Source: Verrucomicrobiota bacterium
Lineage (GTDB): Bacteria > Verrucomicrobiota > Lentisphaeria > JABSQK01 > JAJFLO01
Length of the DNA stretch: 64,000 bases
Direction: 5' to 3'
NCBI GenBank assembly: GCA_021772635.1
Contig: JAJFLP010000079.1
Coordinates: forward strand, 1-64,000
The position numbers and the translations under genes were made by a program. Below, piece by piece: positions 41,370 through 51,224 of this stretch. A model generated the notes under the pieces. The model searched no databases. It was not told the DNA's origin and was given only the letters and a program-made list of their open reading frames with translations. How positions within the stretch are numbered: the first letter of the stretch is position 1; every line of letters starts with the position of its first letter.

Positions 41370-41918
41370 TCACCTCTCCTTCTCCCCTGGGTCGCGATTA
41401 CCGGCCAGGAAGAGGGTCGAGATTACAAACGCCGTGACTGCGATTAGTCCCAACATACAAAGCCCTGCGGTAGGCATCGCCAACCATTTTAAAGATTCCT
41501 TTGCCAACCCTGTGCTACCGAGGCCCGGAGCCCTCATACCGGCGAACATCCAGAACATCGAGTAGCCAAGGCTACCAATTCCCAGCATCAGCGCTGTCGC
41601 CGATTTAAGCCTGGCTCGCACCGGGAGGTAACAAAGTACAAGGATTAACGCGAGAGATGTTGTCCCAAGTCCATTCGCATGTATATGCGCCCGTTTGAAA
41701 TAGACCCACGATTTACTCGTTATCTTCTCCACTTTCGCTCGGTCCCCGTCATATACAGGCACTAGCACCGCGTCGGCCTGTTCCTGCAGATATCCCTTGA
41801 TACCGTCTTCGTAAATTCCAAAGGTCGCGCCCAACCCGAAGCCGTACAGCAATGTGATTAGCGCGAATAATAATCCGTATCGCATATTCGCTAAATCTTT
41901 CTCGAGGCTATTTATCAT
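41370..41918 (-). CDS. Hypothetical membrane protein
   Basis: Hydrophobic segments LLFALITLLYGFGLGATFGIYED, FKRAHIHANGLGTTSLALILVLCYLP; no firm family. Confidence 0.65.
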   Translation of the reverse strand: MINSLEKDLANMRYGLLFALITLLYGFGLGATFGIYEDGIKGYLQEQADAVLVPVYDGDRAKVEKITSKSWVYFKRAHIHANGLGTTSLALILVLCYLPVRARLKSATALMLGIGSLGYSMFWMFAGMRAPGLGSTGLAKESLKWLAMPTAGLCMLGLIAVTAFVISTLFLAGNRDPGEKER

Positions 41919-42080
41919 CGTATCTCAATCCTTTGGTTTTAGACTGATCCTAAAATTTAACACAATCCCTCCGACCGAACAAAGGTGATCACACCGGGAG
42001 GTCCACTACCTTACAGCAATGACAGGTTGTAGCAAATGGTCCAGGCCTAAACGTAAACTGATCGATTTCGGGTCTATGGT

Positions 42081-44666
42081 CTATGGGAAATAAAGGCCGG
42101 AATCGGCTAGATGCTGAAGAACGAACTGCCGACGATTGGGGAGCCAATCCTTACCAACGGATCCGTCGTAACCGCTTTGGTCATCAAAGCCATCGATCAC
42201 TGGCTTCATGATCATCGCCAACCTCTTAAACTCTGCAGTAATTTTCCCGTCAGTTAATGCACCACCGCCCAAAAAATGGTATTTTACGCGGCGGGAGAAA
42301 AGGTTTCGAAACGGGTTGTCTACCGTGTGTCGGATAGCGACCAACTCGACATCGAGCGAAAAATCCGAGCTGGAAAGATTACGGTTATGCCCTTGGATAC
42401 TGATCACATTCCAACCCGGTTTAAGTAGGGGAATGTGAGCGCTGATGTCGAAAACCTCTGGTCCATTCGCCTCGTGCTCTGTACGAGAAAGTTGGTCGTA
42501 CGCCGGAAATCGACCGCTGCGATCCAGTCCAGCCGTTCGCATTACTTCATGACCGTTGATGTAGGCAACGAAGCTATCGTCGTAGTCCGCATTTAAGAAT
42601 AGTTGTTGAAATTCGGGGTCTTCGTCGACATGAAACTTCTTTCGGAGGTAGACCGAGCTGTAATTCATTCTCATGTCCTCCAGAATCGTCGCGTCGTCGC
42701 TGTCACCGTATCCAAAGCCTGCAGTGCCGGTGGGCCAAAGCGAGTCGTCGTAGTCGAGCTTCAGCCAAGCACTGGCAACCGTCGACGGCTCCTGTGTGCC
42801 TTTAAGATACCGCCACTCATCGCTCGTTTCCACGAGCACCGTGCAGTCCGGTCCGGAGATAAGCGCACGAAATAAACGTGGAATATCCGTTCCATATTTG
42901 TTGTATAGCGGCTTAATTCTGAATAGGTCCGAAATAATGTTGTCGTGCGATGGCGTTCGGCGCGCCCGCCCGAATGCGCCTTCAGCGTCCCATACCATGA
43001 AATCAAACTTTCCCGCGGGTTTACGTCTCCGAACTGCTGCCCAGTTATTTTGTGGCCAATCATGGGTTCCGGCATATATGTTCAATAAGAGATAGTCAAC
43101 AAAATTGGTTACATTGATCTTGTCGCTAATCCGGTCGTAATGGTCGCGGTTGGTTAGAAATTGACGCGGGATCAATGACATCAACTCAAGCCACGCGTCG
43201 AGGTCTCCATTTACAACGTTTCGATGCTGCCTGATCACGTCCCAGCGTTCCGAGGTCCCGCGTAAGGAGTTCAGGTAATCCTCATCAATTCTCTCTGTAA
43301 TATTGTAGTAGCCCTTGTATTCACCATTGATTAGCAGATTAGCAAAGGTCCCGAGGGCACTTTGATATCCCATCGCATCCCATAGCCGTCTCGTTAACTC
43401 ATCGCGGACAAACGGATTCTCTTGATCGTCAACACCGGCTCGGAGGACGACTTTATTAAGCGCTGCCGGACGCGCCCCGGGAATAAACACTGACGATAAC
43501 GTCGGAGTTCCGTACTCCGGTCGCAAATATAGTCGATATGAAAGCTTGCTGTCTCTGCAGGTTAACCTCCTCGTATTGTTGCTCCCACTCAAGCGAATAC
43601 CGCAATCGATAGCAAAATCGTGACCGTCCGTCGAGTTAAAGTACTCAACGGAGACCGATCTTTCCCACGAGCGACCGCGATTGATCGGGTTAAAGTATTC
43701 CGGGTATGGATGGTCCCGCCGGTACCAACGCGAACAGTCGCCGTTAACCCGTGTGTTGTCGCTCATACCGGCGATTCCAGTTGGCCCGACCAGGTTTTCT
43801 GTATCGGTCGCAATCGATACCACGGGAAGACTGCTTAATAAACGACCCTGATCGATTGAATAGGTCCGGGTGGTTACATCAAATGTTGCAAAATTCTCCC
43901 TGAATACAGCCGCTCTTAACACCTTCGACTCTTGGATTTCAATAGGGGTCTTATAGGCGAATCCGGTGCGGGCGGTTGGTGCGCTTCCGTCCGTTGTATA
44001 CCGTATGTTCGCAACTCGATCATCGGTTGATAACGTTACCCGTAGCGGACGCGCATAAATCCCATGCGGTTCACTAAATTCGACGCGACCGGTAAAATCG
44101 ATGTAAGAATTTGTGTTATTCGGAGCCCCGGGCGTCGGCGGAGAAAAGAAACGAAACGTTGAACTCAATTCGGAGTAGCCGTAAGAGTAATCTGGTCGTT
44201 GCGGCGGATACCGTGGCGAAATAAAACTGACAAGATTTCCCTGCCGACTATTGTCAATCACCCCAAGAAACTCTCCCGCACCTGACAACTTAAAATTAGT
44301 ATGTAAGTTCTTTGAGTAGCGGTCGGTCCGGTCCTTCCCGCTTGCAAAAACAATCAGATACGAACGCGCCGGTATGGCCACATCTGGAAAGACCCATTTG
44401 CGAGCATCCATTATATTATCCGTTAGCGACCAACCTCTTAATGGCACGGCCTTTTCTGAACGGTTATAGAGTTCGATCCAGTCTGAGGCCTCGCCATCCT
44501 CGTCCTTGAGCCCGTGGCTATTGAACGCCATGAATTCATTTATGATAATATTCTGCGCGTGCCCGCACCATGTAGTGACCAAACAGCAGCAGATCGTGAA
44601 TAGGGTAAGTTGTCGAAAAATTGTCATTAGATTCAGAACGCGATCCGGCCAGGCCGCTCTGTGCAC
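42081..44666 (-). CDS. CotH-kinase-like protein with lamin-tail and chitobiase-like domains
   Basis: NIIINEFMAFNSHGLKDEDGEASDWIELYNRSEKAVPLRGWSLTDN (LTD); VANIRYTTDGSAPT (CHB_HEX_C); FVRDELTRRLWDAMGYQSA...INGEYKGYYNITERIDEDYL (CotH). Confidence 0.88.
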   Translation of the reverse strand: MHRAAWPDRVLNLMTIFRQLTLFTICCCLVTTWCGHAQNIIINEFMAFNSHGLKDEDGEASDWIELYNRSEKAVPLRGWSLTDNIMDARKWVFPDVAIPARSYLIVFASGKDRTDRYSKNLHTNFKLSGAGEFLGVIDNSRQGNLVSFISPRYPPQRPDYSYGYSELSSTFRFFSPPTPGAPNNTNSYIDFTGRVEFSEPHGIYARPLRVTLSTDDRVANIRYTTDGSAPTARTGFAYKTPIEIQESKVLRAAVFRENFATFDVTTRTYSIDQGRLLSSLPVVSIATDTENLVGPTGIAGMSDNTRVNGDCSRWYRRDHPYPEYFNPINRGRSWERSVSVEYFNSTDGHDFAIDCGIRLSGSNNTRRLTCRDSKLSYRLYLRPEYGTPTLSSVFIPGARPAALNKVVLRAGVDDQENPFVRDELTRRLWDAMGYQSALGTFANLLINGEYKGYYNITERIDEDYLNSLRGTSERWDVIRQHRNVVNGDLDAWLELMSLIPRQFLTNRDHYDRISDKINVTNFVDYLLLNIYAGTHDWPQNNWAAVRRRKPAGKFDFMVWDAEGAFGRARRTPSHDNIISDLFRIKPLYNKYGTDIPRLFRALISGPDCTVLVETSDEWRYLKGTQEPSTVASAWLKLDYDDSLWPTGTAGFGYGDSDDATILEDMRMNYSSVYLRKKFHVDEDPEFQQLFLNADYDDSFVAYINGHEVMRTAGLDRSGRFPAYDQLSRTEHEANGPEVFDISAHIPLLKPGWNVISIQGHNRNLSSSDFSLDVELVAIRHTVDNPFRNLFSRRVKYHFLGGGALTDGKITAEFKRLAMIMKPVIDGFDDQSGYDGSVGKDWLPNRRQFVLQHLADSGLYFP

Positions 44667-44840
44667 CAGGCACCATACTTTTCGGCCGCAGCCGCGATCA
44701 AATTATAATGCTTTCTGTTAGATTTTTCTCACGGATTGGACTATTATGCTATACATAACCAATTTCCAGTTGGGCTTCGCAAATCCTAAGAATCAAATTC
44801 TTCGACATCATTATTGAAGCCCTGTATTCATCATCTCAGT

Positions 44841-44932
44841 TATACCGAAAATCATCAGGTTTTCGAAATATCGTTCGAATTCCCTCGCGTGGTTAGTTGA
44901 GAGTTATCCAAAAATTGTACTGCTTGCAGTAT
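44841..44932. repeat. ~93-bp TATAC-ended intergenic element
   Basis: tataccgaaaatcatcaggttttcgaaatatcgttcgaattccctcgcgtggttagttgagagttatccaaaaattgtactgcttgcagtata. Confidence 0.88.
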
Positions 44933-44966
44933 ATCAACTGAGAAAAAGAGGATCCCAATCGACTTT

Positions 44967-45653
44967 ATGAACGCATTCAAACTCAGCATCCGGAAATTCG
45001 TAACGGACGCAGTTAATGAGGTCCAGTTTTTCGACTTTCTCCTGCATCTGATAATGGCAGTTATTCTCGGAGTGATCCTGCAACAACTTTATATTCGATG
45101 TGGCAACTCGGTATCGAATCGTCGAAAGACAGCGTCAAACTTCGTATTACTAGCATGCGTTACGATGATCGTTATTTCGATTGTTAAGTCGTCACTGGCG
45201 TTGTCTCTCGGGTTGGTCGGAGCATTGTCAATTGTTAGGTTTCGAGCAGCAATCAAGGAACCGGAGGAGCTGACCTACCTGTTCATTGCGATTTCGATCG
45301 GCTTAGGCATGGGTGCCGGGCAACCCGGGATTACCTGTACCGGATTCGGGGTGATTTCTTTACTTATCCTGCCCAGATTTTTTTCCAGAAAATTACATTT
45401 GGATAACGGCTTTCTGTTAACAGTGTCTAACGAGTCAAGTGATGGTATCAAACTCAGCGAGATTACCGAAGTATTGGAAAAATATTGCAGCAACGTCCGG
45501 CTGAATCGCTACGACTATCCCGGGACTCGATCAGATTTCGCGTTTCACGTCCAGATTGATGACACGAACAGACTCGACTCGATCAGAACGGATCTTGTAG
45601 CAATCAACGATCAGTTTCACGTCGCCTGCCTGAACACTGATGATTTTGTGTAA
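44967..45653 (+). CDS. DUF4956 membrane protein
   Basis: SSLALSLGLVGALSIVRFRAAIKEPEELTYLFIAISIGLGMGAGQ. Confidence 0.88.
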   Translation: MNAFKLSIRKFVTDAVNEVQFFDFLLHLIMAVILGVILQQLYIRCGNSVSNRRKTASNFVLLACVTMIVISIVKSSLALSLGLVGALSIVRFRAAIKEPEELTYLFIAISIGLGMGAGQPGITCTGFGVISLLILPRFFSRKLHLDNGFLLTVSNESSDGIKLSEITEVLEKYCSNVRLNRYDYPGTRSDFAFHVQIDDTNRLDSIRTDLVAINDQFHVACLNTDDFV

Positions 45654-45948
45654 TTTACTCCTCTCAATAGGGAATTCTATTTAAGCAATTTCGAGAGTAT
45701 CGTTGTCCATGAATGCAGACTGGGGGCGGCCGAATTTTCGGGCATCGTAAATGGTACCGCCGACGGGATTCCGACGGGATTTTAATCGGCGTCGCATCGG
45801 TCATAGTACACGCTGTACCTCAAAAAAGGCGGAAGACACTCGGGCAACGCCGGGTCGTAATCTCCGAAATAATTAGTACACTCCTGGAACCACTCCGCTC
45901 AACAATCCCGGCCCCTCGTGCCCATTAACACGCGTAGAAACGGCTACT

Positions 45949-46641
45949 ATGGATACCCAGTCACACTATCGGTTCGAACGAAAGTATTCGACAACCAGAT
46001 ACTCAAGTCACCAAGTTGAAGCTCTCGTCAACCATCATCCGGCGTTATTTCGGGAGATATTTCATCCCCGCTCGGTAAACAACATGTATTGGGATACAAT
46101 TGGCCTGGGTGCCTATTTCGAACACACTATCGGATCCTATCAACGAACAAAGACACGGGTGCGATGGTATGGAGATCTGTACGGGACGACGAAGTCGCCG
46201 AAACTGGAGTTGAAAAAGAAGAACACTAATGTCGGATACAAAAAACGATACCCTCTTGAGAACTTTCATTTGCAGGCAGGGGATCTCGCCTCGTACCTGT
46301 ACCAGGAGATTGTGCAGGACGGCGTTCACCCGGAGGTGAAGCAACGACTCGCAAGTCTGACTCCAACGTTAATAAATAGTTATAAACGCAAGTACTTTCG
46401 CTCGTTATGCGGTCGTTTTCGGATTACAATCGATTCAGATGTTTCCTGTTATCCGTTACTGGGGGTAGCCTCATTGCCTGTAAACGGCATCAAGAATTCC
46501 CGATTAGTTATAATAGAACTCAAGTACTCACATCTGGATGACCTCCTCGCCACTGAGATTGCAGATAGCCTTCCGTTTACATTAACAAGAAATTCTAAAT
46601 ATATAAATGGCCTCCAGTTGCTATACAATTGGGTCCGATAA
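45949..46641 (+). CDS. VTC-domain (polyphosphate polymerase-like) protein
   Basis: RFERKYSTTRYSSHQVEALVNHHP...NNMYWDTIGLGAYFEHTIGSYQRTKTRVRWYGD...PKLELKKK...LVIIELKY. Confidence 0.87.
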   Translation: MDTQSHYRFERKYSTTRYSSHQVEALVNHHPALFREIFHPRSVNNMYWDTIGLGAYFEHTIGSYQRTKTRVRWYGDLYGTTKSPKLELKKKNTNVGYKKRYPLENFHLQAGDLASYLYQEIVQDGVHPEVKQRLASLTPTLINSYKRKYFRSLCGRFRITIDSDVSCYPLLGVASLPVNGIKNSRLVIIELKYSHLDDLLATEIADSLPFTLTRNSKYINGLQLLYNWVR

Positions 46642-46688
46642 ATATGTTTTATCGGTTGTCGTAAAATAAACTGCCGCGAGCAATAAAT

Positions 46689-47750
46689 ATGTACCGACGA
46701 CTACCGCATCCGAGAGTTCGTTCGTTATACCGTCGAACACCCACTCAGCACCATGACAGTCCATTTCTATTCGCTTACGCACGAACTGCACTGAAATACG
46801 GTATTCGCTCGCTAAATTTAGTCGAGAAGGACATCGTTCTGGTACCCGAATTTGTGTGTGACTCAGTAATTCACCCACTTGATCAGCTTAAACTGGACGT
46901 TCGTTATTACCCGGTCACGGACACGCTAGAACCTGCTTGGGATGAACTGGAAATACTGATCGCCGATGGAGCCCATGCAGTTTTAATGGTTCACTATTTC
47001 GGACAACCCCAGGACATTCAAAGATTCCGGTCAATCTGTGACGCACATAAAATATATTTATTAGAAGATAACGCGCATGGTTTCAGCGGGTTGTGTGGAG
47101 GTGGATTACTGGGAACCTTTGGTGACATTGGGATCTCATCGCCGCGGAAAAGCCTCCCGATCCTTACCGGCGGATACCTGTATATAAACTCAGACCGATC
47201 GGCAAGGATACCGGACTTGCCACTTCGTCCGTTGAATCGGTTGTCGAGATCCGTCAAACTTATTGCGAGCTCCGTAGTCGACCATTTCCCAAGTGCTTTT
47301 AGGTTCTTGCGGAGAATGCCGGATTATAACTCACAGGACGCGTTCCGGGAACCCGGGATTCCCGATTGGGGGATGGACCGCTCGGCACAACTGATGATTG
47401 AGAGTCAGAATCCAGCAAGCATCCGCAAGACGCGGCAGGCGATTTACAGGGTTTGGCTCGAATGGAGCGGTTTTCATCAACTACGCCCTGTATTTCCCGC
47501 GCTCGCTCCCGACTGTGCGCCACTCGTTTTTCCAGCCTACACCAAGTCTGACGAAGAGACGATAAAATGGTTCGAATGGGGTTGGCAGAACGATATTTCT
47601 ATTCATTCATGGCCGACATTTCCGAGCGAAATACTGCAATCTAAATCGGAAGCGATACAGTATTGGAAAAGAATGCTCTGTTTTCCGATCCACCAGCAAA
47701 TGAGGCCGAAAGAATTAGAGAATACGCTCAGCCGACTGACGTTCGATTAA
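46689..47750 (+). CDS. DegT/DnrJ/EryC1-type PLP-dependent aminotransferase-like protein
   Basis: DIVLVPEFVCDSVIHPL...AVLMVHYFGQPQDIQRFRSICDAHKIYLLEDNAHGF...GTFGDIGISSPRKSLPILTGGYLY. Confidence 0.82.
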   Translation: MYRRLPHPRVRSLYRRTPTQHHDSPFLFAYARTALKYGIRSLNLVEKDIVLVPEFVCDSVIHPLDQLKLDVRYYPVTDTLEPAWDELEILIADGAHAVLMVHYFGQPQDIQRFRSICDAHKIYLLEDNAHGFSGLCGGGLLGTFGDIGISSPRKSLPILTGGYLYINSDRSARIPDLPLRPLNRLSRSVKLIASSVVDHFPSAFRFLRRMPDYNSQDAFREPGIPDWGMDRSAQLMIESQNPASIRKTRQAIYRVWLEWSGFHQLRPVFPALAPDCAPLVFPAYTKSDEETIKWFEWGWQNDISIHSWPTFPSEILQSKSEAIQYWKRMLCFPIHQQMRPKELENTLSRLTFD

Positions 47751-47940
47751 AACACAATCTTGGATTTTAAGGGGTCTCGTGTCTGGCTTCAACGCGATAA
47801 GCAGCGCAAGTGAAGGCCGAGATCAATTTCCTATTCAAACTGGATATTTCTGTTATCTGAAGAATTTTTGTTCGACTACGGGAAAAAATGGGCTCAATTT
47901 ATCTATTTTCTCGCTACGATCCCTAAAGTCCGACAGACTC

Positions 47941-48104
47941 CTAGCCCCAGATCAAGCGAACTTTCCGATTTCGTACTCGTACTCTTACTCGGACTCGTAA
48001 TCTTCCTGGTTTTTCGAGGTGAAATTTGGGAAGGGATTACGATTATGATTACGAGTACGATTACGAAGAAAATCCAATGAAAAGTTCGCTGGATTTGGGC
48101 CTAG
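47941..48104. repeat. Hairpin element with hexamer arms, complete copy (H family, 164 bp)
   Basis: CTAGCCCCAGATCAAGCGAAC...GTTCGCTGGATTTGGGCCTAG inverted termini; arms cgtactcgtactcttactcggactcgtaatc / gattacgattatgattacgagtacgattacg. Confidence 0.9.
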
Positions 48105-48283
48105 CCTGATCTATGCACGAACTTTCTACTGCGAGCACGCATTGTACATGACCTAAATGAGTTACAAAGAACTCAAGACTTTGAAATAACTCGCTATTCC
48201 TTCAGCCTTGAAACCTTCGTAACTCATTGATCTCAATCACACTGCGAACTCTCGTGACGAAATTCGTGCATAGATCAGGCTAG
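48101..48283. mobile_element. MITE-like element, 183 bp, CTAG-terminated
   Basis: ctagcctgatctatgcacgaa...ttcgtgcatagatcaggctag, perfect 21-bp inverted termini. Confidence 0.9.
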
Positions 48284-48345
48284 CCTGAATAATTCACCAG
48301 CATTCTGCCCCGAGCCCTAATCTCTGCTCAAATAAACCGATTGGG
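48280..48345. repeat. Partial copy of the 22449-22630 MITE sub-family
   Basis: gcctgaataattcaccagcattctgccccgagccctaatctctgctcaaataaaccgattgg vs 22452-22514. Confidence 0.8.
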
Positions 48346-48361
48346 AAAGCCAAGTTTTAAT

Positions 48362-49498
48362 ATGAGAATTACGATCTTCCCTTCATTTTCTGAAGCAGAA
48401 CCGGCATGGAGAAATTTTGAGAACCTCTCGAATCACTATGGTTTTCAGAGTTTCGCATGGCAGCGCTGTTGTTACGAGTCCTTCGGCAAGGAATTGGGAA
48501 TCGAACCGTGCATTGTACTCGTGGAAGACGACGACGGTGACCCCTTATTCTTAATGCCTCTAGGGATTCAGGTAAAATGCGGTACCCGCGTACTCTTGTT
48601 TATTGGCGACCGAGTAACCGACTATAATGCGCCGCTAATGCGGCGCAGCAAACCCGGAGTCATCACCTCCAAAAGGACGTTCGCCGAGATTTGGGAAGCC
48701 GTTCTCGATAGCCTACCGCCGTTCGATCTAATTCAGCTCGTGAAAATGCCTGAGTTCATACGGACGCAGCCAAATCCATTCTCCAATCTCGGATGGACAC
48801 CGTACGAATCTGGTTGCTCAATCGATTTAACGGGCGACTGGAAGTCGTACAGCGAACAACATTTGGACAGCAAATTTCGCGCCGATACACGTCGGCGCAG
48901 ACGAAGATTGGAAGAAGTTGGCGAAGTCAAGTTTATCATCGCCGATGAGATTAGTTTGCGCGAAAGCCTGCTCACTCAACTAATAGAGCAGAAAGAGCGG
49001 CGTTATCGCGAAACCGGGGTACTCAATTTGTTCGCGAATGAGGGGATCCGTCGTTTCTACCGTGAAATGACCCTGGGGGATAACACGAGGGATATGATCC
49101 AACTGTCGGCATTGAGTTGTGATGACCAGATCGTGGCGACAAATTGGGCAATGCTCATGGGCGAGGATTTCTATCATATTCTCCCCACGTATAAGGGCGG
49201 TAAATGGAATCGATATGCGTGCGGTAGAATTCTACAGGAGCACCTTGTTAGATGGTGCTTTGATAATAATTACCGTGTCTTCGACTTTACTATCGGCGGC
49301 GAGGGCTACAAACGGGTGTGGTATAACCGTAAGATGACCCTGTTCCGTTGGACGATGCCGAGGACTTATAAAGGCCGGCTATACAGCGCATGGCTCGAAT
49401 TAAAGGAAAGAGTAAAACGGAACGCGCATATTTATGCACCGCTAAGACGTTGCCATTCTTGGCTCGACGAGTTTATAAGAAGATCGAAACAAGGATAG
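48362..49498 (+). CDS. FemAB/BcsL-like GNAT acetyltransferase
   Basis: QSFAWQRCCYESFGKELGIEPCIVLVEDDDGDPLFLMPLGI...DSKFRADTRRRRRRLEEVG...NNYRVFDFTIGGEGYKRVW; ORF extends to 48341 via TTG. Confidence 0.85.
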   Translation: MRITIFPSFSEAEPAWRNFENLSNHYGFQSFAWQRCCYESFGKELGIEPCIVLVEDDDGDPLFLMPLGIQVKCGTRVLLFIGDRVTDYNAPLMRRSKPGVITSKRTFAEIWEAVLDSLPPFDLIQLVKMPEFIRTQPNPFSNLGWTPYESGCSIDLTGDWKSYSEQHLDSKFRADTRRRRRRLEEVGEVKFIIADEISLRESLLTQLIEQKERRYRETGVLNLFANEGIRRFYREMTLGDNTRDMIQLSALSCDDQIVATNWAMLMGEDFYHILPTYKGGKWNRYACGRILQEHLVRWCFDNNYRVFDFTIGGEGYKRVWYNRKMTLFRWTMPRTYKGRLYSAWLELKERVKRNAHIYAPLRRCHSWLDEFIRRSKQG

Positions 49499-49502
49499 AC
49501 CG

Positions 49503-49659
49503 CAAGCCTTAAAATAAGCGAACATTCCGATTCGTAATCTTACTCGTAATCGTAATCTTACTGGTTTTTCGAGGTGAAATTTGGAAAGGGATTACGATTA
49601 TGATTATGAGTACGAGTACGAAAAAAATCCGACGAAAAGTTCGCTGGATTTGGGGCGAG
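49503..49659. repeat. Hairpin element with hexamer arms (H family)
   Basis: caagccttaaaataagcgaacattccgattcgtaatcttactcgtaatcgtaatcttactggtttttcgaggtgaaatttggaaaggg...gttcgctggatttggggcgag. Confidence 0.88.
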
Positions 49660-49992
49660 CAGTCTGGAATGTGGGAGGCCTACCATTCTTAGCCGGTTTT
49701 GGCGCGCGCTTCGTTGTTCCAAGCCTTGTTCGAACTTCCCCAGGGCCACGGACGGGTGAGAGATGGGATAATTGGAGGCTAGCCAAGCTTCGCCTCAAAC
49801 CGACAAGTTTTCGCGATCCTGGATACTGGTTGCTAGATGCCGGATAAAGAAAGTAGCGTCCAGCTAGTCTCCAGAATCAGGCATCCAGTATCAACATCTT
49901 TAAGGCAGAGCCGCACAAAACTCATCCGTTTTGTGTCGGTTTCGCCCTTTAAAGGTGTCTAGTTGATGACCAATTCCAACCCTTCCCGACTG

Positions 49993-51165
49993 TCACCTTC
50001 CCCGCTTAATCAGAATCTTTACGCCGATCGCCTCAATCGTTTCAAGCATAGCATCCCACGAGTATTTCTTATTCTCCGCGCGAATATTCCCGGGAAAATC
50101 GACGAAGTCCCGATCCTTGTAGTATTTACGAACTGCCATCGCGATGGCATCGGCATCCGATGGTGCAACGAGATACCCAGTCTGACCATCCGCAACTACC
50201 TCCGGCAAACCGCCCACTGTCGTTGCGATTACGGGTTTTTCGAAGCCGTAGGCGATCTGGATAATCCCACTCTGAGTAGCGGTCAAGTATGGGACAACGA
50301 CAACGTCGGCCGCCTCGAAATAACGGGATACCTCTTCGTTCGGGACGTAGTGATCGACTAGCGTCAGTTGCCCACTCGACTTCAGCCGGTTAATAGAAAG
50401 AGAGTACTTCTCCTGATCCTCATAGAATTCGCCTACTACGAGAAGATGAAATCCGTCTTCAGTCGGCAATTTCTCCATCGCCTGAAGTAAATACTCCAGC
50501 CCTTTGTACTCCCGTATATACCCGAAGAAAAGAAGGACTTTCTTATCTCGTAACCCAAGGTCATCCCGCAGATCTGCGCCATTCGAATCTGTATTCTCCG
50601 AGAATACACCATAGGTCGGATGCGGATTCTTATGAACGTCGGCATCAGGTTTAATCCCGATCAAATTCTCTCGATCTTCCTCACTGTGCACAATAAAAGT
50701 ATCGGTAACTGCGAAGGTCGTTCGTAATAGGAAAACGTCGATCATCGACCGCTCATGCGGGATGACGTTGTGGCATAGGAAACAACTCGGAATGCCTGAA
50801 ATCAACTTTGCCAACCATGAAATCGACCCGAATGCGGGAGCGAAGAACGGGTTCCACCATGAGAATAAGATGAAATCCGGTTGCAGCCGACGGATTTTAA
50901 CGAAAGTCGCAATCCATGTTATTGGGTTAATAGAGTCAATGCATGCGTTATTCGGGACCGTGAACGACTGCTGCGAGAGATCTTTCTGTGTCTTCCCGGG
51001 GAATAGCAGGTCAGGATACTGACGGTTAAGCGAAAAAAACGTCACATCGTGCTTCGACGCCAGCGTCTTGTATAACAGGGTCGTGTAATGGGAGATTCCG
51101 CCGCGAAACGGGTAGGTCAATCCGATAAGCGCGATCTTAAGGCTAGGCTCTTTTTCAGTCATCAA
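49993..51165 (-). CDS. Family 4 glycosyltransferase
   Basis: IALIGLTYPFRGGISHYTTLLYKTL...VLLFFGYIREYKGLEYLLQAMEKL...VVVPYLTATQSGIIQIAYGFEKPVIATTVGGLPEVV. Confidence 0.9.
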   Translation of the reverse strand: MMTEKEPSLKIALIGLTYPFRGGISHYTTLLYKTLASKHDVTFFSLNRQYPDLLFPGKTQKDLSQQSFTVPNNACIDSINPITWIATFVKIRRLQPDFILFSWWNPFFAPAFGSISWLAKLISGIPSCFLCHNVIPHERSMIDVFLLRTTFAVTDTFIVHSEEDRENLIGIKPDADVHKNPHPTYGVFSENTDSNGADLRDDLGLRDKKVLLFFGYIREYKGLEYLLQAMEKLPTEDGFHLLVVGEFYEDQEKYSLSINRLKSSGQLTLVDHYVPNEEVSRYFEAADVVVVPYLTATQSGIIQIAYGFEKPVIATTVGGLPEVVADGQTGYLVAPSDADAIAMAVRKYYKDRDFVDFPGNIRAENKKYSWDAMLETIEAIGVKILIKRGR

Positions 51166-51224
51166 TCAAGCTTTCCCTTAACAGTGCGAAGAACTGAACG
51201 TGCATACCGCGTGGGCTAATCGGG

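Noticed and set aside
49900-49955. CACAAAAC-tcatcc-GTTTTGTG hairpin downstream of the GT4 gene
   Set aside because: Could be a terminator, but short stem and no clear T-tract; not strong enough to list
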